A DNA stretch of 64,000 nt, from NCBI GenBank assembly GCA_941918925.1, contig OW799235.1, forward strand, positions 21,739,201-21,803,200, read 5' to 3'. This document shows, in pieces, positions 34,739 through 47,092 of the stretch (positions within the stretch are counted from its first letter, which is position 1; each line of letters starts with the position of its first letter). Below the pieces are notes generated by a model. That model searched no databases. It worked only from the letters and a program-made list of their open reading frames with translations, and was not told where the DNA came from. Origin of the DNA: Phyto melanocephala (taxonomy: Eukaryota > Arthropoda > Insecta > Diptera > Rhinophoridae). A program made the position numbers and the translations under genes.

Positions 34739-35357
34739 TCTATATATATAAAAGTGAAACTCTGTGTGTGTGTGTGTGTTAGCTATAGACTCCGAAACTG
34801 TAAAACCGATCGGGCTCAAACTTTAGCAAGTTGTTGTACATATACCAGGGAGTGTTTATGGGTGGAAAAAAGTGGGCGGGGCCACGCCCATAAAAATTAG
34901 TTCTAATTTAGCTACTTGCACTTGACCGATTTTTCTGAAACTTTGCACACATATCGAGCTGTCATGACTAAATAATTTTGTGATAAGAAAAGTGGGCGGG
35001 GCCACGCCCCTAAAAAAGTTTTAATTTTGAGGTACTTGCACCAGACCGATTTTTCTGAAATTTTGCACACATATCGAGCTGTCATGACTAAATAATTTCG
35101 TGATTAGAAAAGTGGGCAGTGCCACGCCCATAAAACATAGGTATCATTTTAAGGTACTTGTACTGGACCGATTATTCTGAAACTTTGCACACATATTGAG
35201 CTGTTATGACTTTACAATTTCGTGACTAGAAAAGTGGGCAATGCCACGCCCATAAAAAAAGTATAATATTAAGGTTTTTGCACTTGATATTCAATTAAAA
35301 TTCAGAATGCATTTCGATTCATTAAGGGGCATAGCAACGCGCGCCGGGATTGGCTAG
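34739..35357 (+). mobile_element. Non-autonomous Helitron, copy 2 (619 bp)
   Basis: Same ends as copy 1: TCTATATATATAAAAGTGAA after A, and GCAACGCGCGCCGGGATTGG-CTAG before T. It has about four of the ~120-bp internal units (GTGGGC motifs near 34,873, 34,992, 35,113 and 35,232) against six in copy 1, so unit number varies between insertions. Same strand and only 1,029 bp from copy 1. Non-coding. Confidence 0.9.
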
Positions 35358-35389
35358 TAATTAATAATAGCAAGTATTAGTGTTATTCG

Positions 35390-35840
35390 GCCGTGCCAAG
35401 ATTAAGGATTTAACATCTTACGCAACTTTGCTTTAATATTTCACTTGCTATCTTTGTTTTTGAATTTTTAGCTAGTTCTTTCACGTGATACCCATATTCA
35501 TTCCGCCATATTGTTTTAAACGCCATCTTAGATTTTACATATCTTACAATATTTTACTGGTCAAGACCATTCATTGGATTACAAAATTGTTAAGATTAAA
35601 GGCTACAAAGCCATAAATTCTATATTTGACCCATATATCCGAAATTTTCTTTGGGACACCAATTTTTTTTTACATAGTTTACGTTTCATTGGATACCAAT
35701 GTTGAGGGGTTTAAAATAACTTAAGAAGAATTATATTTTGTTTGTCAAGTAATCTTTTTGATACTCGTATTAACTCTGTCGGTTGTTTAGAAGCTGAAAA
35801 ATTGTTTTTCGTTTGAAAATTTTTGGAACATGACCAAAGC
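35390..35840 (-). mobile_element. Type II hairpin-ended repeat, decayed
   Basis: The left end ATTCGGCCGTGCC (35,388-35,401) is the shared terminus. The body has CGTGATACCCATATTCATTC, GCCATATTGTTTTAAACGCC and TTACTGGTCAAG..CATT, the reverse complement of the type II unit at 23,150-23,564. Around 35,756-35,838, GATACTCGT..TTGTTTAGAAGCTGAAAAA..GAAAATTTTTGGA is shared with 52,247-52,325. Confidence 0.55.
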
Positions 35841-36149
35841 AGTTGTAACTAATGTTTATATCTCAGTTAGTTGCTCAAGAATAATTCTCGAGACTATGGC
35901 TTGTAATTTGGTGTCTTTAGCGTGTTAAAAATTTATTTATTGTAGGACCTTAAAAAATCTGATATATTTAAAAACCACTACAATTTTCCAAAAAAATTAT
36001 TGTCTATAACTTTGACGATTAGTGATCAATTTGTTCAAAATTTTATACGAATATCATGAGACACTAATTTTATCTATAATAGTAACAAACGCGTCAAATA
36101 CATCAATTTAGGACAGAAATTTTTTTATTGTAAAAATGTCGGAAGAACT

Positions 36150-36310
36150 AAAAGTAGTCGTGTTTATTTGCTCATATCTTAGAAAGTTATAAGGTGATTG
36201 TAATGGATTTTAATACGAACATTTTCAAAAGCATTTTTGATAAACTAATACTACAAACGAGTCTATAGGATATATGGAGGCCTTAAAAAGTTGATTTCAA
36301 CACTCACACT
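36150..36310 (-). repeat. Type I repeat fragment, diverged
   Basis: GTAGTCGTGTTTATTTGCTC, ATATCTTAG, GGCCTTAAAAAGTTGATTTC and AACACTCACAC follow the order of the type I repeat (plus strand as in 27,900-28,070). Both termini are missing. Confidence 0.5.
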
Positions 36311-36329
36311 TGTGTGCCTCTGTAAACAA

Positions 36330-36830
36330 AACAACGCTACCAGCGTGTGCTAACATGTGGACATAATAGCTGGGAATGTTGCATTATACATGCTTGCGAG
36401 AAAATTTTATGTGGTGGCATTCTGTAGACCAGAACCCTGGATTGTTCTAGGGAATATAATGGTGCAAGCAAAACTCAATCATTTGTTGGTATTGATTAAC
36501 CTAAAAACGTGAATGGAGACAGTCATATATAGACGTGTTCGTACGGTAGATTCTCTTTGAAAAACTGCAGTTAAGATACTCGGATATAATTAAGACACCC
36601 TGACCTAGATTACTGTGTTAGTTTTAGGACACAGAAACTTTAAGTACCATCTGGAAAGAGTAAAAACTTTAGAGGATGATGTTTGCAGAATATTCCTGGG
36701 AAATGCTGAGTCAGCAGCAATAGACTTAGAATCCTAGTCAGGCAAACATTATGTGTTAATGCTATGCAGATGCGGCAGATTACGAACGACTCTGTGATAA
36801 GGAGTGATGACCAGTTGAAAGTTTAAAAGT
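36330..36830 (+). pseudogene. Non-LTR retrotransposon RNase H / 3' fragment
   Basis: GNVALYMLARKFYVVAFCRP with PEPWIV (about 36,374-36,440) parallels the GNExADELARxGAxxPxxGPEP segment at the end of RNase H in R1/I-like elements. About 36,608 onward reads VLGHRNFKYHLERVKTLEDD then VCRIFLGNAESAAIDLE, the GHxxFxxYL..DxxCRxC segment. Stops occur between blocks and the Cys pattern is eroded. No close sequence match to the other 3' fragments in the window, so probably another family. Confidence 0.6.
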
Positions 36831-36834
36831 CAAG

Positions 36835-38080
36835 CACAAATAGTTGAGACGATTCGGGATTTAGTAAAGCAAAATGTGTCATTTCTATAGCCATCAAATT
36901 ACTGAAAATTGGACCCGCTAATGGAAGTGGTTTGCTTTGGTATCTCCTTACATGTATGGGCTTTGATACTTGTTTATACATACAAATTTGACTTAAACAT
37001 TGCAGAAAGAAGATAGAAACTTTTCTCGATTGCCCGAAAATATCGAATTTTGGCAATATCTTTCAAAACCCAAACTATTACAAAAGGTTTTTTGACCTTC
37101 CAAAAACATATTATTTTAAGCAAATGAAATGAAAAAATTATAACCTAAAAAACGTTATGTAATGCCACTCTAACTTCAGTCTCAACAACAACTAACAACA
37201 CATTTGCTTCAAGCATAATTTTTAATTGCTCTACATTAAAAACACAAAAATATGCATTTCCATTGTTGTTTTAACTGTTATTGTTGTTGCAAATGTTACA
37301 TGAATAAGAGTACGTATTTGCATTATAATATTTTCACCCGAAAACAATAATCATTAAAAACAGCATAATTTTCATTACAGTACAATTTCACGTACATCAC
37401 TACAGCACTACATAATATTAAAAAAAAAATGTAACAAGGCACGAAATGAAATGCCTAATGAATGCATAACGCTGCAGGAACACGCGTGTGTGTATATGAA
37501 TGGCCAGTGTAAAGCACCCCCTTGAAAAATGTTGCAAATTTGCTACACTACAACAAAAAGCAAATAAATAAAAACAAACAATAAAAACAGCTCTGGCAAT
37601 AAAATCTTTATCTTGAAAAATTAACAACAAAAAAAAACGAACATTTATAATATTGATGAGGGTGTGTATGGAATTCGAATGCATTAATGACACTCATTCT
37701 ACAATGAGTTGCATTTAAATTGTGTACTATTTATATGCGTATGCTTAACACAGCTGTCCATTAGTTGCAAGTTTCTCTTAGCTGCATACGGCAATTTTAT
37801 TGCAACGAATATTTAGGGCAAATAATTGTATTTTATCCTAAATAAAAATTTTATTGTTTTATTAATTTCAAAAATTTTTCTTTCGACACAGTTTTAGTTT
37901 AAACACAATTTAGAGCGAAAGGTGTGGAGAAAAATAAAATAGAAAATATAAGGGAGACAAATTTATATAAATTTTTATTAATTTATACTAGATGAAATCG
38001 ACTTGCCTATGTAGTATATTATGTGGAGTGAAAATAAAATTTTGAGTTTCCAGACATTTGATAGAATTGCATGAAAAGTG
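36835..38080. other. No gene recognised
   Basis: AT-rich DNA. Short minus-strand frames (76-91 codons) show no motif. Confidence 0.4.
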
Positions 38081-38084
38081 TAAA

Positions 38085-38465
38085 GGCATATTAAAAGGTT
38101 TTCCAATATGTAATATGATTTCTTTAAAAAAAACACACTTAAATGGCATCCACGACTTCGTCTGTAGGAACGAATTCGATGAACCCAATTTTCGAGCACT
38201 TTTTCCACTAAATCAAGTCGTCTGTAATGAATGGTACGTTCAACATTGACTTGTAAAGCTCGAAGGGAGTCTGGTTTATTTTAAAAGACCAATGACTTCA
38301 AGTAACCGCACAAGAAATAGTCTAATGGTGTTAAATCAGAATTTCTTGGAGACCCTTCAATATCACAATTTTTTAAAATAATTGAATCTCCAAACTTTTC
38401 TCGCAATAATTCAATTGTTGCATTTGCTGTGTGGCACGTAGTCCCGTCTTATTGGAAGCAATTGT
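38085..38465 (-). pseudogene. mariner-like transposase C-terminal remnant
   Basis: The minus strand from 38,465 reads CFQ-stop-DGTTCHTANATIELLREK, then SPRNSDLTPLDYFLCGYLKS, NKPDSLRALQVNVERTI, VLENWVHRIRSYRRSRGCHL. DGTTCHT corresponds to QDGATCHT with the second catalytic Asp, and SDLTPLDYFLWGY holds the third catalytic residue region of mariner-like enzymes. The N-terminal half is not visible. One stop is in frame and the last part is out of register, so it is dead. Sequence differs from the copies at 18,842, 20,918 and 49,337. Confidence 0.8.
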
Positions 38466-38469
38466 TGTC

Positions 38470-40715
38470 ATGATTAACTTGTTTCAATTTTGGCCATAAA
38501 AAATTGGAAAATTGTTGCAAAAACCATTGAAACAACATATTCTAAAGAAATTCCAACTAGTTTCAATACTACTTAGCACAATCTGGCTATATTCGTTTAA
38601 CTGTTCAAAAAAGATTTTTGTAAAAGTAATAATTTGAGAGTTTTACAATTAATTTATTTTAAAACCAAAATCAATTTGAACTGATACGATTTTAGACAAA
38701 AGGTTTTGAAAAAAAAAAAAATAATATTGTTTCTACAACTTTATCGTAGTGTAACACAATGTAAGAAATACCATTTCGGTAATAATTAAATATGTTAAAT
38801 GCCGCCTAATTTCTTTATGATCAACTTTAGGGCTTTTGTTTGGTACACTAGTCATTTAGTCATTTAAAACTTTAGTAGGGAACTCCCAGGCTTTTAACAA
38901 AAAAAAAAAATAAAATAAAACAACAATACACTAGACAATCTTAAATGTCTTTCTATATAAAGTGCAACACATAAACTACCTACGCCATTAAATAAAAACA
39001 TAAAAAAGCAACAAAAAAGCCATAAAACTTTTCTCAAAGCGAAAGTTCAAAGTTTGTGTGTTTTAAAAGTACAAAAAATAAAAAAAAAAAAAAAAATAAA
39101 TCTTGAACATGGTGACACATACGCCGGGCATATGTCACAATCAAATAGAAAACATTTTTCTCTTTGAGCGTTTTTAATATTATTTTTACTTAAAAAAAAA
39201 ATAAATAAATAAACAAACAAAAAACACATACACAATTTAAAAAGTGTCACAAAGCAAATAGACATAACGACAAAAAAACCTTAAAAGCTTTAAATGAAAA
39301 TAATAGAAATAATAAACGAAAGTGATTGGCAGCAATTTTTATTATACCCCTCCAAAAAGAAAGGAATTTAATGGAGTTTCGGTAGAAAGAAAAACGTAAC
39401 AAATGTTAGACCAGCCGTGACACAACATGTGTTATAATTTATGGAATTAATGTGCCACACACCACCAGCATTTCTTTTTCTTCTTGTTGCTGTGTGTGGC
39501 GGTGGCATATATTATATGCTTTATGATCTGCATCAAATGTATGCCACTGATCTTAAGGTCTGTTTGAATATAAACGACCTTATTATGGTGTTCACTTTAA
39601 TGGTGATTATGGGCCCGGTAAAACTGATCGTGATGATGATTATTATTAGAAAGATTAGTATTTATTATACGAGTAACGAGGGAGGGTAAAAAGCTTTATG
39701 TAAATTAAAATGAGATCTAGTATATAATTTATGTTTGTTTTATATTTGATTTTTTTTTTAATACTACTAACACATCTATTTTATTTTCACTAGCATTAGT
39801 ATTAGCATTTTAAATTGAATATTTTTTTAAATGGAATTTGAAAATGAACAAAAACGGAAAAAAATAAAACATCATCTTAATTGCTTAATCATAAACTGTT
39901 ATACAGAAAAATCAATGTAGTATAATAAATATGTTAAGCATTTAAACATTAAAATTAATTTGTATAAAATGTTTTAATTTAATCAGAAATAATATGTAAA
40001 TCCGAGTTTTTAAAACTTGTATAAAAAAGGTTATGCCCCTTTTTAAGCACACTGCCCGTACGGAGGAATGCGAGTTTTGTCATAGTTTAAGTTTAGATGA
40101 AAAAGAAATGTAGAAAGATAAAATTTATGTTTTTTTAGATGTTTTATAAGCGTTAAAAGCTTTAACCAACACATATATTTTATATATTTTAAACACAAAC
40201 ACATATGCACTTTATAATATGATAATAATAAGAAACGTCTTAAAATAATTTGAGAAACACAGTTTTCGCAACATAAAAGCGGGTTTTTTAAGGTGCAAGT
40301 CATGTATGCTTGAAGTATAGAGATTTTGTTAGGCATTTTATTATTTCTCACGCATTCGAGTGTTTAAGTTTAGTTCCTCTCTTATGGAGTAAACAGATCC
40401 AAATATATGTTGATAAAAAAAGAAATGTTAGGATCTTCAAATAATTGCAGCTCTTTTTGCGGAAAATTTTTCAAAGATTGTAGCCAATTTCAAAGCAAAA
40501 AAATTTTGGTTTTAAGGGCAATGAGATTTAGGAAGAGCCATTTGAAATCACTGCATGTTGGGTAATTTACTTTGATGATGACATTGGTTATTATTTTTTC
40601 ACGTTCACGGCCAGAGTAACACTGTCTCTGTGGTTGTACAGCACGAGGGGGTGCCTTTAATGCGTTTAGACGGTGGAAAGATTTTATTGTAATAAATAAT
40701 AAAGACAGGCATAAG
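38470..40715. other. No gene recognised
   Basis: AT-rich DNA with poly-A and poly-T runs. Short open frames have no motif. Confidence 0.4.
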
Positions 40716-40806
40716 ATATAATTTGTCTTAAGACATAATTTGTCTTAAGACATAATTTCTCTTAAGAAATAATTTCTCTTAAGACATAAGACATAATATG
40801 TCTTAT
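40716..40806. repeat. Short tandem repeat, ~17-bp unit
   Basis: ATAATTTGTCTTAAGAC and variants (ATAATTTCTCTTAAGA(A/C)) repeat about five times, ending in ATAATATGTCTTATAG. Each unit contains the palindrome TCTTAAGA. Confidence 0.85.
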
Positions 40807-42360
40807 AGCTGCCAAAATTATTATTTATTATAAAAACTTGGTTTTTGAATATCATATTTTCTTCCTCCCCAAATTCGCGCTTGCTGGACAGCAAACCCGA
40901 AGTGTGTTCAATTAGCTTTTATTGCCACAAAATTGACTACCGATCCTGTGGTTTCAACAAGGCAATTCAGATTGACCGTTAGTCAGTGCCATATATGATG
41001 GTAGTTCCAACACTGTGTTCAATTTCTGATGCCTCACCAAAGTCCTGAGTACCATGTTCACTTCACTAAGCATGATATGCAGGTGGCAATTTTTTGTACA
41101 AGAATCTTATGGCTCACTAACATACGCTTTGCTCGACAGCTCTAATCCAATAAGAATAATCAGCGACATTATCGGATATAATTTGCTAAGAGATAAAAAA
41201 TAAAGTCAAGGCTCATATCCGTAACGTAACTAGAATGCTAAGTCATTGGTCTCTGTTTCTCGCTTTGGTTGCAAGCAACCACAAGTTTTTCGTGATCTCT
41301 GAAGAGGCCTCATAATTGATCAATGTAGGACAAGTTCTGAGGGCTTACTAATTCCCTTGGTCGACTGAGCTCCCTCAAATGCTTAGTTCCGTGCACTTAG
41401 ATACAAGACAATTTTAAACCTGGGTTGTGATTTCAACCAAATAACATGTTCCCGGGGAAGAGGTTTTAACCTGATAGTATAAATTTGCACACACAACTCT
41501 TGAGAAAATAGGCAGTCATTTTGTACAATATGTTTTGAAGCTGCATTATATTTAATTTTAGCAATTAGCAACGGCCGGAGACGGTCGAATTTTCTCGTTC
41601 CTTAAATTTTTTGAGTTTATTGAAGTCACAGGTAATTGTCAATAAGCTTTTAAAAGCTCTTAAAAATATTTTTCGACCGAAACGGGAGAAATTATTGCCA
41701 AAGTACAATCATAAACAAAAAAACCAATAAAATATATTTAAAAAAAATATAATAACGGTACCCGCTTGTTTAATATCATATTCAAAAACTTATGGGTCGA
41801 AGTGAACGTTTAAAAGAATAGTAATGAATTAATGCTGAAGCCTTCGGATGATATAGTACAACAATATCTAGTAAGAATTCATTGCTACCTTGTATGTATG
41901 TTTTTTGTAATTTTAGCAAGGCGCATCTCGAATTATTTTTCATTTTCACTGTGTATTACCACCCAGATGAGCTATAAGGTGCTTGGAATTTTAAGCTGCC
42001 ACGCCTATATTCGACGTAATTATTTATTATCTAGGAAACTATAAGTGTCAGGGTCTTAAAATTTTGTAAGAACTATCGTGTTATTATTCTGTTAAAGCTA
42101 GCCACAAATCGAAAAGATATAAGCAATATGATTAATATCTTCTTTACAGCATAAATGCAGCAGTATCACTAAGGATCGTACTACTAAATCTGTTTCTTCG
42201 TGAGTAGTCAGGGCGTATATTTTAATTACAGTGCACTGGCGGTAATATGAACGAGGTTTTACCAAGACTGTTCTGGTTTTTCAAATTTGTTCATGTTTGC
42301 AAGCGTGAAAATTTGAATTTTCCAAGAGCTAATATAGCACAAAAAAATTATATTTTATTC
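40807..42360. other. No gene recognised
   Basis: Mixed composition. The stretch 40,860-41,600 is less AT-rich than its flanks and may be an old retroelement piece, but I found no motif to prove it. Confidence 0.35.
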
Positions 42361-42368
42361 AAAAAACT

Positions 42369-43026
42369 TTGAAGAAACCAAGTGCTTATTTTGATATCGA
42401 TAGAAACGAGTTTATCTCAATTATTCTCTTCATGTCAGCTGTTCATGCCCCAAATGAGAGATCGTATTGGAGTGATGATCTTGGATTTTTACCAATAAAA
42501 AATATAATGACAGTCAATAAAGTCAAAAAATTGAGGCGAAACATATCTGTAATGACAAAAAAACTTTTAATTGACGAGAAAATGTGCTTAACAAAAATAA
42601 GCCTAATGGCTTAATATGCCATTTTGATGAAAAGCAAAAAATGGTACATTTTTTACCACCTGCTTGATATCTGACAATGGTCAATGCGTGATTGACTTAT
42701 AAAAGGGAGATGAAGCAAAAAATAATAATAAAATGGGTTCAAAAATTTTAGACAAAATCCATTTTCGCTTAGAGGCAGCCAAATGTTTTAGTAATATCTA
42801 TTTTGCGTCGAAGGGCGGGAAATAAAGTACTTTTGAGCTTCCTGCCATTGAGCCAAAAAATTAAAAAGGAAACAGCACAATATTTACCACCATAAGACAT
42901 TCATCATCAAAATGAATACTGGCCAGAGCATGTGGACTCCAAAATTAGATGTAAATATCCCGGATGTCAGGACTTAAGCAGAACGTTATGCGAAAAGTGT
43001 GGTATTATACTGTATTTAAATAAATA
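42369..43026 (+). pseudogene. Third piggyBac-like remnant
   Basis: The frame from 42,369 reads FISIILFMSAVHAPNERSYW, SDDLGF and IMTVNKVKKLRRNI. This corresponds to the FxGxLLxMGxxxxPxxxxYWS...MxxxRFxxILRxL segment at the start of the piggyBac catalytic domain. Downstream pieces include ISDNGQCVID, ELPAIEP and, near 42,925-43,020, HVDSKIRCKYPGCQDLSRTL then CEKCGIILYLNK, a typical Cys-rich zinc-binding piggyBac C-terminus. The catalytic Asp region between them is missing and frames shift. It is distinct in sequence from the remnants at 3,110 and 10,654. Confidence 0.75.
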
Positions 43027-44550
43027 AAATAACTGTTTTAAAAATTTCCATTTTAATTGACATTCTTTGAAAACACTAAGTAGCCATTTGGCAACAAATA
43101 TTTATCTTTACTAATAAAGGTTCATTTTGGGATTAAAAACACTTTTATATTTTTTTTTTGCGACTTGAACAGTGCGTTAAGTTAGAAAATCTTGTTCACG
43201 TTTAAAAGTAGTCAGTGTAAAATAGAAAGTGTTTATGTTTCCGAGTCGTTCATGTTGACGGGGTTTCACGTTTTCGAGAGTACTTTGTATATTCTATTCC
43301 CTATATGTAGTTAGTACATTGTAGTGTATTCCCATACGTGGGCCTTTAAACATCGCACGTACATCTACTGATTTCATTGAAACATCCTTGATATGACTGT
43401 ACATATAATAAAACTCTCAGCAGCAAGACAACTCATTACCTTGCGATATTTCAACCTATGTCATTAATATCATTAAATAAGAATTCAATATAATTATCAC
43501 AAAACTAAAATTTAATTTTAAGCTACAAATATCAAACAAACATAAACCATACACGAAAACAAAGTTAACGGAAATTATCTTAAGTGTTTGACATAATTTG
43601 CTGATAATTATACCAAGATTTGTATATACAAGTATATATTTTTTTGTAAGAAATTGTTTGCTGCTTAGCTAGCAATTTATTATAGTAATCATAAACCGGT
43701 TTTATAAACAAATATTATTATTTTTTAATACCACACTAACATACTTCTAAAATCATTTGTTTAAGTAAAGTTCGGTGTGAGAATTGAAATCATGGCCCTC
43801 TGTTTTAGCTTTAAGCTAAAACTTAACTAAAGTAGATTTAGAATACAAACACAACTTTTATTTAGAAATAAATAAAAATAAATCTAACCTGTTTTGTACA
43901 TTGTTTTCTATGTCATTCTTAGTTGAGTTTAAGTAAAATAAAATAAATATTTTTTAGAACAAAAAAGCCAAAAAAAAAAAAAACGAAATAAAATTGTAGC
44001 CATTAAAACCCGTTGAGACTATTAATCTTAATGTCTGTTTGGCAATATTTACGTAGAGAAGGGGAGTTTAAAACAAAAGACAAAAAACTAAAAAAAAGAG
44101 ATTAAAAACAAGTGCCAAAATTTGAAAATAAACTGTAAGTTCTCTTAGCATTTAAATTATTTATTTAAATTTGCAATAAACTCTAGTTTTATGGGAAAAT
44201 CTTTTGAAAATTTTATAGAAAATGATTTATATTTATTAAGTCGTTTAGTTTAACCTTCAGCTTAAGAGAACTTAAACTGTTTTTTTTTTTTTCTTTTAAC
44301 CGTATACATAAACATCTTGAGATTGTGACTGGAACTGCGAATGACATTCAAAGTTTTGTTTAAAAAATTAATTAAATAAATTGTTAAAATTAACATAAAC
44401 AATTTTTTGACCATCAAACCTTTTAAACAAATAATAAATAAAGCATTTTTATGTGTTAAAAAAATTTTTGTTAACACGTTGTTAAATTGGGTTAATTAAA
44501 CAAATTCCAACTAAAATTTTTCATATTTTTTTATATTCATTGCATGTTTA
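43027..44550. other. No gene recognised
   Basis: AT-rich DNA; nothing identified. Confidence 0.4.
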
Positions 44551-44756
44551 ACAGGTAAGAGCACTATATTCGGCTGTGCCGAATTCTTGATACCCACCAC
44601 GAATCTTGCGTACTTTTATAGCACAGAATTTATTACTTGTTATTAACAGTAATCGCTATGGAATAATTAATTTATACTAAAATAAGTATCACTTTCTTTG
44701 TTTAACCCCGATATGCTAGTAAAATATTTTCGTAAATTTAGTCTTTCTATTAAAAT

Positions 44757-45435
44757 GGGCGTTAAAGTAGGCGTGTCAATATAGTTTCTGCTAATAAATG
44801 AAACTGAGATATTTCAATATAGTCAATTATTCTTCCACAACTTTGTCCATTAAGACATTTTATGAACTTAAGGTAAAACGTAATATGGGAGATAGGCTTT
44901 AAAGTGGGCGTGTCACGTAAGTTTTCTGGCATAACAATGACATTAACTAGAAGGATATCTGTAGCAAATTTCATCAATATACCTTTAATTTTGTCGGTTT
45001 TATGAGCATTTAAATATAATTATCAGTGGATAACGTAATAAGTGGGCGTTATAGTAGGCGTGTCGCAGTTGTTCCTGCTAATAATTAAAACTGAGATATT
45101 TCAATATAGTCATTTATTCTTCCACAATTTTTTTCATAAAGAAATTATATGAATTTAAGATAAAGTGATATATGGGAGGTAGGCTTTAAATCGGGCGTGT
45201 CACCTTAATTTTCTGGCATAACAGTGACTAGGAAGCTATATCTACGAAATTTTATCATCATACCTCTAATTTTATCGGTTTTATGAGCTATTAAATTTCA
45301 TTAACATTCATTCATTACGTGAAAAGTGGGCGTGTCGAAGTGGATTCTGTTAATAAAAACAACTTAGATAGTTCAATACAGAGTTCTTTATTCTTCCAAA
45401 ATCTTTATTCATAGAGAAATTATATTATATATTTT
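44757..45435. repeat. ~287-bp tandem repeat, about 2.3 units
   Basis: GGGCGTTA(A/T)AGTAGGCGTGTC starts at 44,757 and 45,044, and a shortened GTGGGCGTGTCGAAG unit starts at 45,327. Each full unit then has CTGCTAAT.A..AACTGAGATA, TTCAATATAGTCA, TATTCTTCCACAA, GGGAG(A/G)TAGGCTTTAAA, TTTTCTGGCATAACA and TTT(G/A)TCGGTTTTATGAGC. Confidence 0.85.
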
Positions 45436-45464
45436 TACTAAATGGTCAGATAATTGGAAGTGTT

Positions 45465-46640
45465 GGTTATAGAACACACATTTTCTGATTTTCAATCTGG
45501 TTTTTGAAAATATCATAATACAACAACTTTGATGACCAATTTAACAGATGAGATACAATCCAAAATTTATAGTAGACAAATCTCAGTTTAAAATAGTTTA
45601 TACTTGAGTAGAGAATTTGATTCAATCTGTCATGAGATTCTACTAAATCAAATATTTTCCACATTTTTGTTTTCTCGAAACGCTTGTTTATTAATTAAAT
45701 CATTTTTGTTTGGACGAAAACAATTTGTGCAGCATATGACAAATATATCAGTAACTAGGGCCGTTATTTTTTACTTTATACATCAATGACATTTTTGATA
45801 ACTTGCTTGATATTTGTAGCCACCTTTATGCTGAAAATCTTCAGCTCCTATTTTCTTCCCCATTCAATAATACTGATTCGTTAAAGTTTAATATTAGAGA
45901 CAGCATACATAATTGAGCAATGGTGTAACGAGAATTTCATTGTGCTGAATATAGTAAAATCTAGGGCTATTGTTTTTAATGCTGATATAATTGATCGGCC
46001 GCGCATTCGTATTTTTATTGATCATAAACTTAATTTTGGTTTTCATTTAAATTATGTGTTTTCTAGGTTATCGTTTGTTTTACGTAAAATATATAGTATT
46101 TAGTACATAGTACCATTACATGTCCGAAGACTTGTAGCTCATGCAACCCTAATGCAAATAATACTTTATGGTTTAGAAATTTATTCTGGAACAAGCGATA
46201 CAAATATAAGCCAGCTCAAAAGATATTTCAACACAATCATTAATCATTTAACCGCAGGATCATGTTTCTGCTTATGTTATAGACTTTTTAGGTTGCTTGT
46301 TTGAAAACTTTGTAAAAGTAAGGCTTAAGATGCTATTTTATAAAACTTTTTAATATTGTTCACCAAATTACATTATTTGCCGTTCTATATTTGGAAATTC
46401 TTCCAGATCACACTCGTTAATATGCCCTTGATTTAATTTAGTAATAATTCAATGTTCATTTGCAGTAAGAATTTGCCGAAACTCTATCTTACCTTACAAC
46501 GACAGACACTTTGCACACTCTCTTGGGAAACTTAAGAATAAAATAATGCCAAGTATTTAATATTTCGAGTCCTTTTGGTCCTTTTAGTACATTGTTATCA
46601 TTTTGGCAATTTTTTTGGCTTACCGATTATTAATAAAAAT
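45465..46640 (+). pseudogene. Non-LTR reverse transcriptase pseudogene
   Basis: The plus strand reads DFQSGF-stop-KYHNTTTLMTNL, then LSREFDSICHEILLNQIFST (the DFSKAFDSVxHxxLL box with the first Asp position eroded to REFDS). Next are FLFGRKQFVQ and, about 45,795-45,870, LDICSHLYAENLQLLFSSPF, where the catalytic YADD box has become YAEN. Later text (HVRRLVAHATLMQIILYGLE, SGTSDTNISQLKRYFNTIIN) matches the thumb-like C-terminal region of CR1/Jockey-type elements. The element ends in a tail of AATAAATAAATGAA near 46,630-46,650. Many stops; no endonuclease domain is visible, consistent with 5' truncation. Confidence 0.8.
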
Positions 46641-47092
46641 AAATAAATGAATATATATTCGAAGTTTCATGGCTCTACGGTAATGCGTAGACACAATTGC
46701 ATTTCATTCAATGTTGGAAGGACATGGTTTTTTTGATCTTGCATTACGAGCTATAACTCTCTTCCTAATATTCCGATATAGCCCATTTTCAATACCAAAC
46801 AAACCTTGTGTAAAAAAAATATTTTGGCAAAATTTGAGCTTCCTAGCTTTTTCGGTCAGACCCTTCATTTCCCTAAATTGACCGCGTGGGCCGTAATCTG
46901 GGTAAGAGGAATAAATTTTTTGATGATAAAAAATTTTACTAATCGATAAAATAAGTGTCATCAACGCGAGATAACAGGCTTACTTACTTTTTAACGGTTC
47001 ACTACGTATTTACCCAATGAAAATTATGAAGAGACATTGATATTAGATAATATATTTGACAGCTTGCTTTTTACAAGAAGGAGGGTAAAAAT

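Larger units (their letters stand above)
44552..47092 (-). mobile_element. Type III hairpin-ended repeat, interrupted
   Basis: The left end CAGGTAAGAGCACTATATTC with ATTCGGCTGTGCCGAATTCT is the same terminus as in types I and II. The body (44,757-45,435) consists of ~287-bp tandem units with GTGGGCGT, GGCGTGTC and TTTCATCA motifs. Repeat-like text resumes at 46,645 (TTCGAAGTTTCATGGCTCTA) and ends near TTTACAAGAAGGAGGGTAAAAA at 47,092, which has the ACCCT-type outer end on the minus strand. The part between holds a non-LTR RT pseudogene, so I infer an insertion splitting the element. The right boundary is uncertain. Confidence 0.5.

Noticed and set aside
40716..40806. CRISPR-like array
   Set aside because: Units are contiguous without unique spacers; the genome is eukaryotic.
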